A stretch of DNA of 7,398 nt. It comes from Candidatus Symbiothrix sp. (lineage in GTDB: Bacteria; Bacteroidota; Bacteroidia; Bacteroidales; Azobacteroidaceae). The notes beneath the pieces were generated by a model, which saw nothing but the letters and a program-made list of their open reading frames with translations, was not told the origin of the DNA and did no database searches. The translations under genes and the position numbers were made by a program. The stretch is taken from contig JAISXN010000104.1 of assembly GCA_031270525.1 (NCBI GenBank), forward strand, positions 1 through 7,398, written 5' to 3'. Below, piece by piece: positions 1 through 6,585 of this stretch (positions within the stretch are counted from its first letter, which is position 1; every line of letters starts with the position of its first letter).

Positions 1-518
1 GCAGTCAGATAAGCAATTCCGGTCCCAATGCGGGCAATCGAAACCTGCAAGCCCATCGCCAACGCCAGTTCGTAACCGGTGAACCATTTCACAATCGTCC
101 GCGTAACGACAACGCCTGCGACTTCGGCGCCGATTCCGTAAATACCGAAACCAATCGAAGCGAACAATACTTGATTTTTAATGCCGAATAACGTTCCTTC
201 CGCAGGCAAAATCCCGGATAAGGCGGCATATTTAATCAATGCTCCAACAACCATTAAACCGGTGGCCAAACTCCCTGTGAAACAAATACCTTTCTTATCG
301 AGCAACAGCCCGCCCAGGAACAACATCAGCAAAAATACGTTAAACCAACTATAAGAGCTTGTAAATAAGCCATAATCCGTGCTACTCCAGCCTTGCGTCC
401 GCTCAAGCATTCCTTTCAACGGCGCCATCGCGTCGTAAAAGAAATAGGCTGCCATCATCGTGAATGAAACAATCAATAAGACTGTCCACCGCGTTCCTTT
501 TTTATCTCTTAAACTCAT
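1..518 (-). CDS. MFS transporter, MFSD1-like, N-terminal part (C-terminus beyond window edge)
   Basis: This is the first 172 residues of an inner-membrane major facilitator superfamily permease; the 3' part lies outside the window. The ATG is at 516-518, preceded by the A-rich leader AAATAAAG, the same context as the GH13 gene's start. Hydrophobic stretches at about residues 12-31, 51-73, 79-100, 116-139 and 149-171 look like TM1-TM5. GGLLLDKKG (69-77), after TM2, is a version of MFS motif A (Gly, Asp, basic residue, Gly). The segment WFTGYELALAMGLQVSIARI (145-164) resembles, from memory, the corresponding stretch of eukaryotic MFSD1-type carriers, several of which move dipeptides. The substrate here is unknown and a peptide or amino-acid substrate is only a guess. 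The gene is co-directional with folC, but a 172-bp gap with its own -7 element suggests independent transcription. MFS membership is confident; the subfamily is tentative. Confidence 0.88.
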   Translation of the reverse strand, partial: MSLRDKKGTRWTVLLIVSFTMMAAYFFYDAMAPLKGMLERTQGWSSTDYGLFTSSYSWFNVFLLMLFLGGLLLDKKGICFTGSLATGLMVVGALIKYAALSGILPAEGTLFGIKNQVLFASIGFGIYGIGAEVAGVVVTRTIVKWFTGYELALAMGLQVSIARIGTGIAYLT

Positions 519-526
519 CTTTATTT

Positions 527-545
527 AATTACGAATTACGAATTT
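527..545. repeat. ATTACGA heptamer repeat, two copies plus partial, in the MFS gene leader
   Basis: Two direct copies of ATTACGA (528-534 and 535-541) are followed by a truncated ATTT. They lie about 10 nt upstream of the MFS start codon and downstream of the predicted -7 element, so they would be transcribed into the 5' leader. The same heptamer recurs in the dnaG/GHL10 intergenic region about 6 kb away, so this is a dispersed repeat and not a chance A/T run. Confidence 0.8.
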
Positions 546-556
546 GATATTTATTG

Positions 557-564
557 CAAAGTTA
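557..564 (-). promoter_or_regulatory. Bacteroidota-type -7 promoter element for the MFS gene
   Basis: On the minus strand this reads TAACTTTG, an exact match to the TAnnTTTG -7 consensus of Bacteroidota. It sits 38 nt before the MFS ATG, which would give a leader of roughly 30 nt. I see no TTTG at the usual 19-21 nt spacing upstream, so the -33 box is weak or absent. The placement in a gene-free gap in front of a start codon supports a real promoter; no transcription start is known. Confidence 0.55.
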
Positions 565-616
565 GGCATTTTTCAGAGAAAATAATAAAGGAAAACAAAA
601 GAACTTTATCTCTTTA

Positions 617-657
617 TGTCGGAGAAACTGTCATTTAAACAGACAATGCTCCCGACA
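617..657 (-). other. Imperfect stem-loop downstream of folC (possible transcript 3' end)
   Basis: TGTCGGAG (617-624) pairs with CTCCCGACA (649-657) with one bulged C, and an inner CTGT/ACAG stem (628-631 with 639-642) sits inside it. On the minus strand the structure begins 33 nt after the folC stop codon, where a terminator would be expected. There is no U-tract after it on either strand, so it is not a canonical intrinsic terminator. The rest of the 519-690 gap holds the MFS promoter element and ATTACGA repeats; I see no small gene in it. Confidence 0.35.
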
Positions 658-690
658 ACGTCATAAAAATCGACCATCGCAGGGGATTGT

Positions 691-1950
691 TTACCAATAA
701 TTTGGCTTCTGCTGAAAATGCTCCAAAACTTCCGCTACAATAAACGTACTGCCCCCGACAAATATAAAATCATTCTTTCCGGCGCTTTTCTTTGCCGCTG
801 AAAAAGCTTCGGAAACCGAAGGGAAAATTTCTCCTTTCAGTCCGAATTGTCCTGCCTGTTCCGCCAATAATTGAGCATCCATAGCCCTGGGAAGATTCGC
901 TTGCGTAAAATAATATTTTGCATTCTTGGGCAAAAGCCTGAGAATAGCGGAAATATCCTTATCTTTCACCGTGCCGAAAACAAAATGCAAAACGTCGTAC
1001 TTTTCCGATTGAAGTTGGCGGACATTATATGCCATTCCGCCGATATTGTGCCCCGTATCCAACACAATTTTCGGCTCTTCTCCCACAACCTGCCAACGTC
1101 CCATCAACCCGGTATTTTTAATTACATTCGCAAACCCTTGTACGATTGCCTGCTGTGGGATATTGAAAATGTCTTTCAGCATATCAAGCGCGCACAGCAC
1201 GGTAGCCGTATTTTTTTCCTGCGCAAAACCCTTCAAAGGAGAAACAACCCCGCCATATTCCGCCGGAAGCCCTTCATCCTGCACAAACACAAACCGTGCA
1301 CCGTGCACCGTGCACCGTGAATCCTCAAATACTTCCCTTACCTCGCCTTCAGCTTCTCCGATAAGCGCCGGAATGTTCCGTTTAATTATCCCTGCCTTTT
1401 CCTTAGCAATAGCTGTCAAGGTATTTCCCAACAAATTTGTATGGTCGAAACTGATATTGGTGATAATACTCAAAACCGGAGTAATAACGTTCGTACAGTC
1501 CAACCGTCCACCTAAACCGACTTCTATAACCGCCACTTCGACAGCTTGTTCTGCGAAATACGCAAAAGCCATACCGGTAGTCAATTCAAAGAAAGAAGGA
1601 TGGATGGATTCTAAGAAATCTTTGTTGTCGGCTGTAAAACGGACGACATAATCCTTATCAATCATTTTGCCGTTGACCTTGATTCTTTCCCGGAAATCAA
1701 TCAAATGCGGAGAAGTATAAAGTCCGGTTTTGTAACCGGCTTCTTGCAAAACCGAAGCCAAAAGATGGCAGGTCGAACCTTTTCCGTTGGTTCCGGCGAC
1801 ATGAATCGTCTTATATTTCCTGTGCGGATAATGCAAATGCTTATCCATAAGGAAAGAATTTTCCATCCCTTCCTTATAAGCAGCAGCGCCTATTCTTTGA
1901 AACATAGGTGCGCTGTCGTATAGATACTGTATTGTTTCTTCGTATGACAT
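691..1950 (-). CDS. folC: Bifunctional folylpolyglutamate synthase / dihydrofolate synthase
   Basis: This 419-residue cytosolic Mur-ligase-family enzyme attaches glutamate to dihydropteroate and to reduced folates using ATP, making and retaining folate coenzymes. The P-loop is GTNGKGST (53-60). TSPHL (79-83) matches the folate-binding loop, EVGLGGRLDCTN (143-154) is a family signature, and the EKAGIIK segment (184-190) carries the lysine normally carbamylated in FolC. The C-terminal ligase domain begins near GRW (285-287) and holds LDTGHN (297-302), the family's D-x-x-H-N motif. Length is normal. The start is 21 bp beyond the GH13 stop codon, with no recognisable -7 element in between, so read-through from upstream is likely. 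Residues 211-220 are encoded by a 7-bp tandem repeat, between the ligase core and the C-terminal domain, and probably form a surface loop. Dual DHFS and FPGS activity is inferred from the single-gene family; it could be FPGS only. Confidence 0.96.
   Translation of the reverse strand: MSYEETIQYLYDSAPMFQRIGAAAYKEGMENSFLMDKHLHYPHRKYKTIHVAGTNGKGSTCHLLASVLQEAGYKTGLYTSPHLIDFRERIKVNGKMIDKDYVVRFTADNKDFLESIHPSFFELTTGMAFAYFAEQAVEVAVIEVGLGGRLDCTNVITPVLSIITNISFDHTNLLGNTLTAIAKEKAGIIKRNIPALIGEAEGEVREVFEDSRCTVHGARFVFVQDEGLPAEYGGVVSPLKGFAQEKNTATVLCALDMLKDIFNIPQQAIVQGFANVIKNTGLMGRWQVVGEEPKIVLDTGHNIGGMAYNVRQLQSEKYDVLHFVFGTVKDKDISAILRLLPKNAKYYFTQANLPRAMDAQLLAEQAGQFGLKGEIFPSVSEAFSAAKKSAGKNDFIFVGGSTFIVAEVLEHFQQKPNYW
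1293..1320. repeat. ACCGTGC heptamer tandem repeat inside folC (nearly 4 copies)
   Basis: Three exact ACCGTGC units (1293-1299, 1300-1306, 1307-1313) are followed by ACCGTGA, whose last base differs. In the folC frame they encode SRCTVHGARF (residues 211-220). Because 7 is not a multiple of 3, the three extra bases per cycle shift the frame, so the identical units are read in three frames and together add 7 residues. Gain or loss of one unit would frameshift folC. Confidence 0.95.
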
Positions 1951-1971
1951 CGTGTAAATAGTTATGAAAAA

Positions 1972-3657
1972 TTAGTTGAAAAATCGAATAATAGAAGCGC
2001 TTGTACTTGCCAAATGAATAAGATACCGCGAATTCCGCCTGATTTTCCCCGGCATTTCTTCATCCGATAAAAGCTCTTTTGCCGAAACGATTTTCGTCTC
2101 GTCGATTCCAAAATAATCAAAAGCGGTGGCCGGTAGAAAAATGCCGGCGTCAACCTCCAATTCGTCGAAATTGGCGACAATCAGCAACAACTCATTTCCG
2201 GCGTACCGCATAAAGGCGTATTGTTTGCCGGGATTGAAAAAGTCACTGTGCGGATTCACGTACATCAAATCAAAAAATTTGCCTTCCCTGATGGCTTCGG
2301 AAGAATTGCAGAGATTCAAAACCGTAATGTAGAAATCGCGTAAAGCTTTCTGTTCATCCGTCAAAAGAGCAGTGTTGATTTTTCCTTTGTTGTACCAGTT
2401 GCGTAAAGATTCGACACTCCAATAATCGAAAATCGTAGTACGTCCGTCCCGTCCGCTGAAACCTTCCGAATCCATGCCTTTCTCGCCTAATTCTTGTCCG
2501 GAGTAAATCATCACCGGATTTTTGTGCATCGCGGCCAAAACGACCAGCGCCGGAAGCGCTTTCACCGGATCGCCGGCGAAGAATGTCGAAGCAATCCGTT
2601 GCTCGTCGTGATTTTCGAGAAAATATAACATCTGTTCCTGAATATCTCCAACAGATTGCCAGCAATCCGTAATTGCCTGAGCAGACTGTTTGCCGCACAC
2701 AACCTCGCGCAAAGTATCGTACAACCCCACTTTATCATAGAGGTAATCGAATTTACCATTTTGCAAATAATTACGGTATTGGTTGGGATTATATATTTCG
2801 GCGATAAATTGAACGTCCGGATAAGTTTGTTTGACCAAAGGAATCGCCCAGCCCCAAAATTCCACCGGAACCATTTCCGCCATATCGCAACGGAATCCGT
2901 CAATGTTTTTAGACGCCCAAAATAGCAGGATATCGCACATTTTACGCCAGGTATCGGGAACCGGATCGAAATGCGAATGTTTGTTGTTCAGATAATCAAT
3001 GCCATAATTCAGTTTTACCGTTTCGTACCAGTCGTTTTTGTCCGGATGAGCGGAAAAACAGTCGTTACCTGTGACCTTTGCCGGAAATTCGTAATATGCT
3101 TTTTCTCCGGCTTCCAAATCGAAAGAAGGTGCAAACGCTTGTCCGGGAATGTAATAGAAATTATTGTCCGGAGAAAAAGTCGTTTGGACATCATCGTTTG
3201 CGCCTAAATCGACCGTTTTGCCGGGCTTGGCGTCCGAATAATACTGACGGGCTACGTGATTGGGGACGAAGTCGATAATTATCTTTAGACCGGCTTGATG
3301 CGTTCTTGCGACCAAAGCTTCAAATTCCAACATGCGATCGGGAATGTTGTCCGCCAAATCAGGGTCAATGTCATAATAATCTCGAATGGCATAAGGCGAA
3401 CCGGCTTTTCCTTTCACGATTGCCGGATGGTTTTTGCGGATTCCGTATTCGGGATAATCGGTCTGCGTAGCATGTTCAAGCAAACCGGTGTACCAGATAT
3501 GAGTGAATCCCATTTTACGGATTTCTTTCAAAACCTTGGGCGTGAAGGACGAGATTTTCCCGCAGCCGTTTTCTGCTATGCTTCCGTTGGGAATATTGGC
3601 TGTTCCGGTATTTCCGAACAGCCTTGCGAGTACTTGGTAAATTACAATTTTACTCAT
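1972..3657 (-). CDS. GH13 alpha-amylase-family glycosyl hydrolase, cytoplasmic
   Basis: This is a 561-residue retaining alpha-glucan hydrolase or transglycosylase of family GH13 with a (beta/alpha)8 barrel. All four classic regions are visible: DFVPNH (129-134), GFRCDMAEM (254-262) with nucleophile Asp258 and the invariant Arg256, FIAEIYN (284-290) with acid/base Glu287, and ENHDEQR (348-354) with stabiliser Asp351. The remainder from about 460 looks like the usual beta-sandwich C domain. There is no signal peptide, so it probably acts in the cytosol on glycogen or imported malto-oligosaccharides. No SusCD genes or surface lipoproteins are nearby, so it does not belong to a visible polysaccharide utilisation locus. 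The ATG follows an A-rich leader (AAATAAAG) identical to that of the MFS gene, and a perfect hairpin lies 19 nt upstream. I see no promoter element in front, so it is likely co-transcribed with dnaG and the patatin gene. The catalytic family is certain; the GH13 subfamily and exact substrate are not. Confidence 0.93.
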   Translation of the reverse strand: MSKIVIYQVLARLFGNTGTANIPNGSIAENGCGKISSFTPKVLKEIRKMGFTHIWYTGLLEHATQTDYPEYGIRKNHPAIVKGKAGSPYAIRDYYDIDPDLADNIPDRMLEFEALVARTHQAGLKIIIDFVPNHVARQYYSDAKPGKTVDLGANDDVQTTFSPDNNFYYIPGQAFAPSFDLEAGEKAYYEFPAKVTGNDCFSAHPDKNDWYETVKLNYGIDYLNNKHSHFDPVPDTWRKMCDILLFWASKNIDGFRCDMAEMVPVEFWGWAIPLVKQTYPDVQFIAEIYNPNQYRNYLQNGKFDYLYDKVGLYDTLREVVCGKQSAQAITDCWQSVGDIQEQMLYFLENHDEQRIASTFFAGDPVKALPALVVLAAMHKNPVMIYSGQELGEKGMDSEGFSGRDGRTTIFDYWSVESLRNWYNKGKINTALLTDEQKALRDFYITVLNLCNSSEAIREGKFFDLMYVNPHSDFFNPGKQYAFMRYAGNELLLIVANFDELEVDAGIFLPATAFDYFGIDETKIVSAKELLSDEEMPGKIRRNSRYLIHLASTSASIIRFFN

Positions 3658-3676
3658 CTTTATTTATTTTTTATTT

Positions 3677-3704
3677 TAACACGGAGTATTGAAACTCCGT
3701 GTTA
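3677..3704 (-). other. Perfect 11-bp hairpin in the leader of the GH13 gene
   Basis: Positions 3677-3687 and 3694-3704 are exact reverse complements around the 6-nt loop 3688-3693. In the minus-strand mRNA the hairpin falls between the patatin stop and the GH13 start, ending 19 nt before the AUG and followed by an A-rich single-stranded leader. It is formed by one inverted and one direct copy of the local ACTCCGTG repeat. It is not followed by U's on the minus strand, so termination is less likely than an effect on mRNA stability, processing or translation; this role is inferred. Confidence 0.7.
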
Positions 3705-3736
3705 CTCCGTGAACCCTCACTCCGTGAAACTCCGCG
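3680..3736. repeat. ACTCCGTG repeat cluster between and within the patatin and GH13 genes
   Basis: The octamer ACTCCGTG occurs directly at 3694-3701, 3704-3711 and 3719-3726, as the variant ACTCCGCG at 3729-3736, and inverted (CACGGAGT) at 3680-3687. Direct copies are spaced 10, 15 and 10 nt. The two rightmost copies lie inside the patatin coding sequence, encoding its last residues (about 260-265), and the stop codon uses the first base of the copy at 3719. The rest fills most of the 59-bp gap to the GH13 gene. Confidence 0.9.
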
Positions 3737-4514
3737 TTAACACAGCTGATTCCGTTAATGCTTTCCGGCAATGGCCGTAACCTATTTTAAAAATCTTTTC
3801 GGAGTTAATCAAATCGAAAGTTTTAAAATAAGCCAAGTCTGTTATTTCCACAAGCACATCGCATAAAGTCCGGTCCAGCAAGGTATTCGTCCGCGACATA
3901 TAATGATAGGAACGTTCGGCGATTTGCATGATCGTTTTTTTGTATTTTTTGGGTACAAGCGGGCTTACATTGACTCCTATTATTTCATCGCAAAGGCTGC
4001 GAATGGTGGACACGGGGAAATTTTTAAAGATACCTCCGTCCACATAATTGACGCCGTCGATAACTACCGGATTGAATACAATGGGGATGCTGCATGAGGC
4101 GACTACGGCGTCGATAATCGGCCCTGTTTCGAAAACTACGCTTTTCCCTTCATCCAGATTGGTCGCAACGACTTTCACCGGAATGGGTAAATCTTCTAAA
4201 TTTTTGGCGTGCAAATATTTTTTCAAAAACCGTTTGAAACCGGACATGCCGAAAATCGCAGCCACCGGCATCTGAATGTCGGCAAATTCCCGGAAATCTT
4301 TTCCGACAAACAGTTTGACGATTTCTTCCGGCACATAACCGTCGGCGTAGAGTACGCCGGCCAAAGCCCCTGCGCTTGTGCCGGAGATAATTTCGGGTTT
4401 CAAGCCGGAGTCTTCAATAGCCTTTATGGCGCCGGGGTGCGCAAAACCCCGCGCTCCGCCGCCGCTCAACGCTAAGCCTAATTTGTATTTCTTTTTTTCT
4501 GCTGATTCATTCAT
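3717..4514 (-). CDS. Patatin-like phospholipase family protein
   Basis: This is a 265-residue cytosolic serine acyl hydrolase of the patatin family (RssA/YchK-like size), expected to cleave acyl esters of phospholipids or related lipids through a Ser-Asp dyad. Visible are the oxyanion loop SGGGARG (17-23), the nucleophile elbow GTSAG (45-49) with Ser47, and DGG (159-161) with Asp159. It has no signal peptide or membrane segment. The start lies 7 bp beyond the dnaG stop codon, so the two genes are almost certainly co-transcribed and perhaps translationally coupled. The C-terminal tail after about residue 252 (TESAVLTRSFTE) runs into a repeat cluster; the last six residues are repeat-encoded and are unlikely to be part of the ancestral fold. 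In vivo substrate is unknown. Confidence 0.93.
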   Translation of the reverse strand: MNESAEKKKYKLGLALSGGGARGFAHPGAIKAIEDSGLKPEIISGTSAGALAGVLYADGYVPEEIVKLFVGKDFREFADIQMPVAAIFGMSGFKRFLKKYLHAKNLEDLPIPVKVVATNLDEGKSVVFETGPIIDAVVASCSIPIVFNPVVIDGVNYVDGGIFKNFPVSTIRSLCDEIIGVNVSPLVPKKYKKTIMQIAERSYHYMSRTNTLLDRTLCDVLVEITDLAYFKTFDLINSEKIFKIGYGHCRKALTESAVLTRSFTE

Positions 4515-4521
4515 AAAATCT

Positions 4522-6546
4522 TTACATTTTTGTGATAATTCGTTCCCTTAAAAACGGCGCAATAATTTTTTTCTTTTGCGTATAAACCGACAATTCTTTC
4601 ATCTTTTCGACAACTTGTTCAAAATCTCCCTTGCTTTCGGCTTCCTTGATAGAAGCGTTAATTTCATCCATGCGTTTTTGTAAAAGAGCATTTTTGTAAT
4701 TGATTACGACATAAGGAACAAGGTCGAATAATTTTTTTTCTTCTTTTGGAATTTGCTTGTAACGCGAATGGATTTTGCTGACAATATATTTATCGGTAGA
4801 AAAATCAACCGCCAATTTACTGATATTGGGATCGACGTGGTTCCGGAAATAATTTTCCGCATGAAAATCCGGATTTTCATATCGCGCAAAAGCTTCTTCC
4901 ATAATCTGTTGGTAAAGCGGATTGGAAAATTTCAGATCATCCTGTTTCAGTTCTTCCACGATGTATTCAATCACATAAAGCGGCGGTTCTTTGGGGGTTT
5001 CGCCTTTCGGAATATTTTCGATTTCCTCTTCTTCCCTGATATTAGCCATATCAATTTCCCCATACCGGATGATATAGCGGAGAATCGTGCTTTCGTAATC
5101 GTTTAAAGACGAAGTTTTTCCGATTGAAAATCCGGGATAATCTTCCTGCTCCGTCAGTGGCGGCGGCATTTGTGATTCGTCGGGGAAATTTCCGGTTTCC
5201 GGCTTTGCCGCTTCGGGATAGGCTGTTTTTTTCTTCTGAAGCAAAATTTCCTGCCGCTTTTTGGCGATGGCGCGTACTAAAGTTCCTTCATCGACGCCCG
5301 AAATCAGACTACATTCTTTTACATACACCAACCGTACGATTTCTTCCGGGATAAGCGCAATGGTATCGACGATTTCTGTAATCATTTTCGCTTTTTTGAT
5401 GGGATCGTTTCCCGCTTCCCGAATCAATAAATTGGCTTTGAAACGCACAAAATCGGTTTCATTTTCCTTGATATATTCATTGAAATCGGTCGCATTCTGT
5501 TTGCGGGCGAAAGAATCAGGGTCTTCCCCTTCGGGCAACAGCACGATTTTAATATTCAGTCCGGCTTCCAGCAACAAATCAATCCCCCGGATCGCGGCTT
5601 TGATACCTGCCGAATCGCCATCGTAAAGCACCGTTATATTATTGGTAAGCCGGTGAATCATGCGGATTTGTCCCTGCGTCAAAGCAGTTCCCGAAGAAGC
5701 CACGACGTTCTCAATCCCTGCCTGATGCATGGAAATTACATCGGTATAACCTTCTACCAAAAAGCACCGGTCTTGTTTGACAATGGCTTGACGTGCAAAG
5801 TAAATCCCGTACAATTCATTGCTTTTGTGATAAATCTCACTTTCCGGCGAATTGATATATTTCGCCGTTTTCTCGTTTTTCAAAATGCGACCGCCAAAGG
5901 CAACGATTTTGCCCGACAATGTATGAACAGGAAACATAACCCGTCCCCTGAACCGGTCGGTTTTGTAATTGTTTTCGCCGACTATCGTCAAACCGGTTTT
6001 TTCCAGGTATGCTAGCTTATAACCGGCCAACAAGGCTTGTTGCGTAAAAGCGTCTCTTTCTTCCAGGCAGTAGCCCAATTGGAATTTTTTGATGGTGTCG
6101 TCCCTGAATCCCCTTTCGCGAAAATAGGAAAGTCCGACGGTTTTGCCTTCGGGGTTTTCGAACAAGTTCGCCGCAAATACTTTCTGAGCGTAAGAGTTGA
6201 GGATAAACATGCTTTCGCGGTCTCCGTGCGCCTGTTTTTCCTCGTCGGTCATCTCGGTTTCTTTCACCTCGATGCCGTATTTTTTTGCCAGGTATTTCAG
6301 CGCGTCTACGTAGGAAAGTTGTTCCAGTTTCATCACAAAATGGAGTGGAGCGCCGCCTTCGCCGCAGGCAAAACATTTGCAGATATTTTTAGCGGGTGAG
6401 ACGTAGAAAGAAGGCGTCTTGTCGTCGTGGAAAGGACACAGTCCGACATAGTTAACACCTCGTTTCCGAAGGGTTAAAAAGTCTGATACCACATCGACGA
6501 TTTGTGCTGCCGACTGAATCCGTTCTATGGTATTGTAGTCTATCAT
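4522..6546 (-). CDS. dnaG: DNA primase
   Basis: This 674-residue bacterial replicative primase makes the RNA primers for Okazaki fragments and leading-strand start at the replication fork, together with the DnaB helicase. The N-terminal CHC2 zinc domain has CPFH (37-40) and CFACGE (58-63), giving the ligands Cys37, His40, Cys58 and Cys61. The RNA-polymerase core includes RFRGRVMFPV (198-207) and KYINSPES (229-236). The TOPRIM metal site is formed by VEGYTDV (264-270, Glu265) and YDGDSAG (308-314, Asp309 and Asp311). A variable linker rich in Lys, Pro and Glu (about 437-475) leads to a C-terminal helicase-binding domain with low conservation. Length is slightly above E. coli DnaG, as is common in Bacteroidota. 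The start gives the expected MIDxxTIxRI opening. A promoter lies immediately upstream. dnaG heads the minus-strand cluster and is not in the classic rpsU-dnaG-rpoD arrangement, which is limited to some phyla. Confidence 0.98.
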   Translation of the reverse strand: MIDYNTIERIQSAAQIVDVVSDFLTLRKRGVNYVGLCPFHDDKTPSFYVSPAKNICKCFACGEGGAPLHFVMKLEQLSYVDALKYLAKKYGIEVKETEMTDEEKQAHGDRESMFILNSYAQKVFAANLFENPEGKTVGLSYFRERGFRDDTIKKFQLGYCLEERDAFTQQALLAGYKLAYLEKTGLTIVGENNYKTDRFRGRVMFPVHTLSGKIVAFGGRILKNEKTAKYINSPESEIYHKSNELYGIYFARQAIVKQDRCFLVEGYTDVISMHQAGIENVVASSGTALTQGQIRMIHRLTNNITVLYDGDSAGIKAAIRGIDLLLEAGLNIKIVLLPEGEDPDSFARKQNATDFNEYIKENETDFVRFKANLLIREAGNDPIKKAKMITEIVDTIALIPEEIVRLVYVKECSLISGVDEGTLVRAIAKKRQEILLQKKKTAYPEAAKPETGNFPDESQMPPPLTEQEDYPGFSIGKTSSLNDYESTILRYIIRYGEIDMANIREEEEIENIPKGETPKEPPLYVIEYIVEELKQDDLKFSNPLYQQIMEEAFARYENPDFHAENYFRNHVDPNISKLAVDFSTDKYIVSKIHSRYKQIPKEEKKLFDLVPYVVINYKNALLQKRMDEINASIKEAESKGDFEQVVEKMKELSVYTQKKKIIAPFLRERIITKM

Positions 6547-6553
6547 CAGTTTG

Positions 6554-6585
6554 CAAAGGTAATGAATTCAATTACGAATTACAAA
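6554..6585 (-). promoter_or_regulatory. Predicted dnaG promoter (-33 TTTG, -7 TACCTTTG)
   Basis: On the minus strand TACCTTTG (6554-6561) matches the TAnnTTTG -7 consensus, and TTTG (6582-6585) lies 20 nt upstream, at the spacing typical of Bacteroidota sigma-ABfr promoters. The -7 element ends only 7 nt before the dnaG ATG, so the transcript would have a very short leader or none. The -33 box falls inside the left arm of the ATTACGA inverted repeat. Confidence 0.65.

Noticed and set aside
1293..1320. Frameshift making folC a pseudogene
   Set aside because: The total repeat length preserves the reading frame and all FolC motifs on both sides are in one 419-codon frame.
871..1651. Plus-strand open frames of 149 and 201 codons opposite folC
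   Set aside because: They overlap the clearly coding folC frame antisense, have low-complexity, Ser/Thr/Pro-rich or Arg-rich translations and no recognisable motif; they are shadow frames.
2354..2903. Additional minus-strand frames of about 113-114 codons within the GH13 gene
   Set aside because: They are in other frames of the same strand inside the GH13 gene, whose catalytic motifs are all intact, and their translations resemble nothing.
3671..3704. Intrinsic terminator after the patatin gene
   Set aside because: The hairpin is good, but in the minus-strand transcript it is followed by A-rich sequence rather than a U-tract; the T-rich side precedes the hairpin on the plus strand and there is no plus-strand gene ending here.
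3295..3780. Plus-strand frame of 161 codons spanning the GH13 start and patatin end
   Set aside because: It is antisense to two real genes and runs through the repeat cluster; no start signal or family resemblance.
6017..6399. Open frames on both strands within the 5' part of dnaG
   Set aside because: The minus-strand one is an Arg-rich out-of-frame translation of dnaG and the plus-strand one is its antisense; DnaG zinc and core motifs settle the coding frame.
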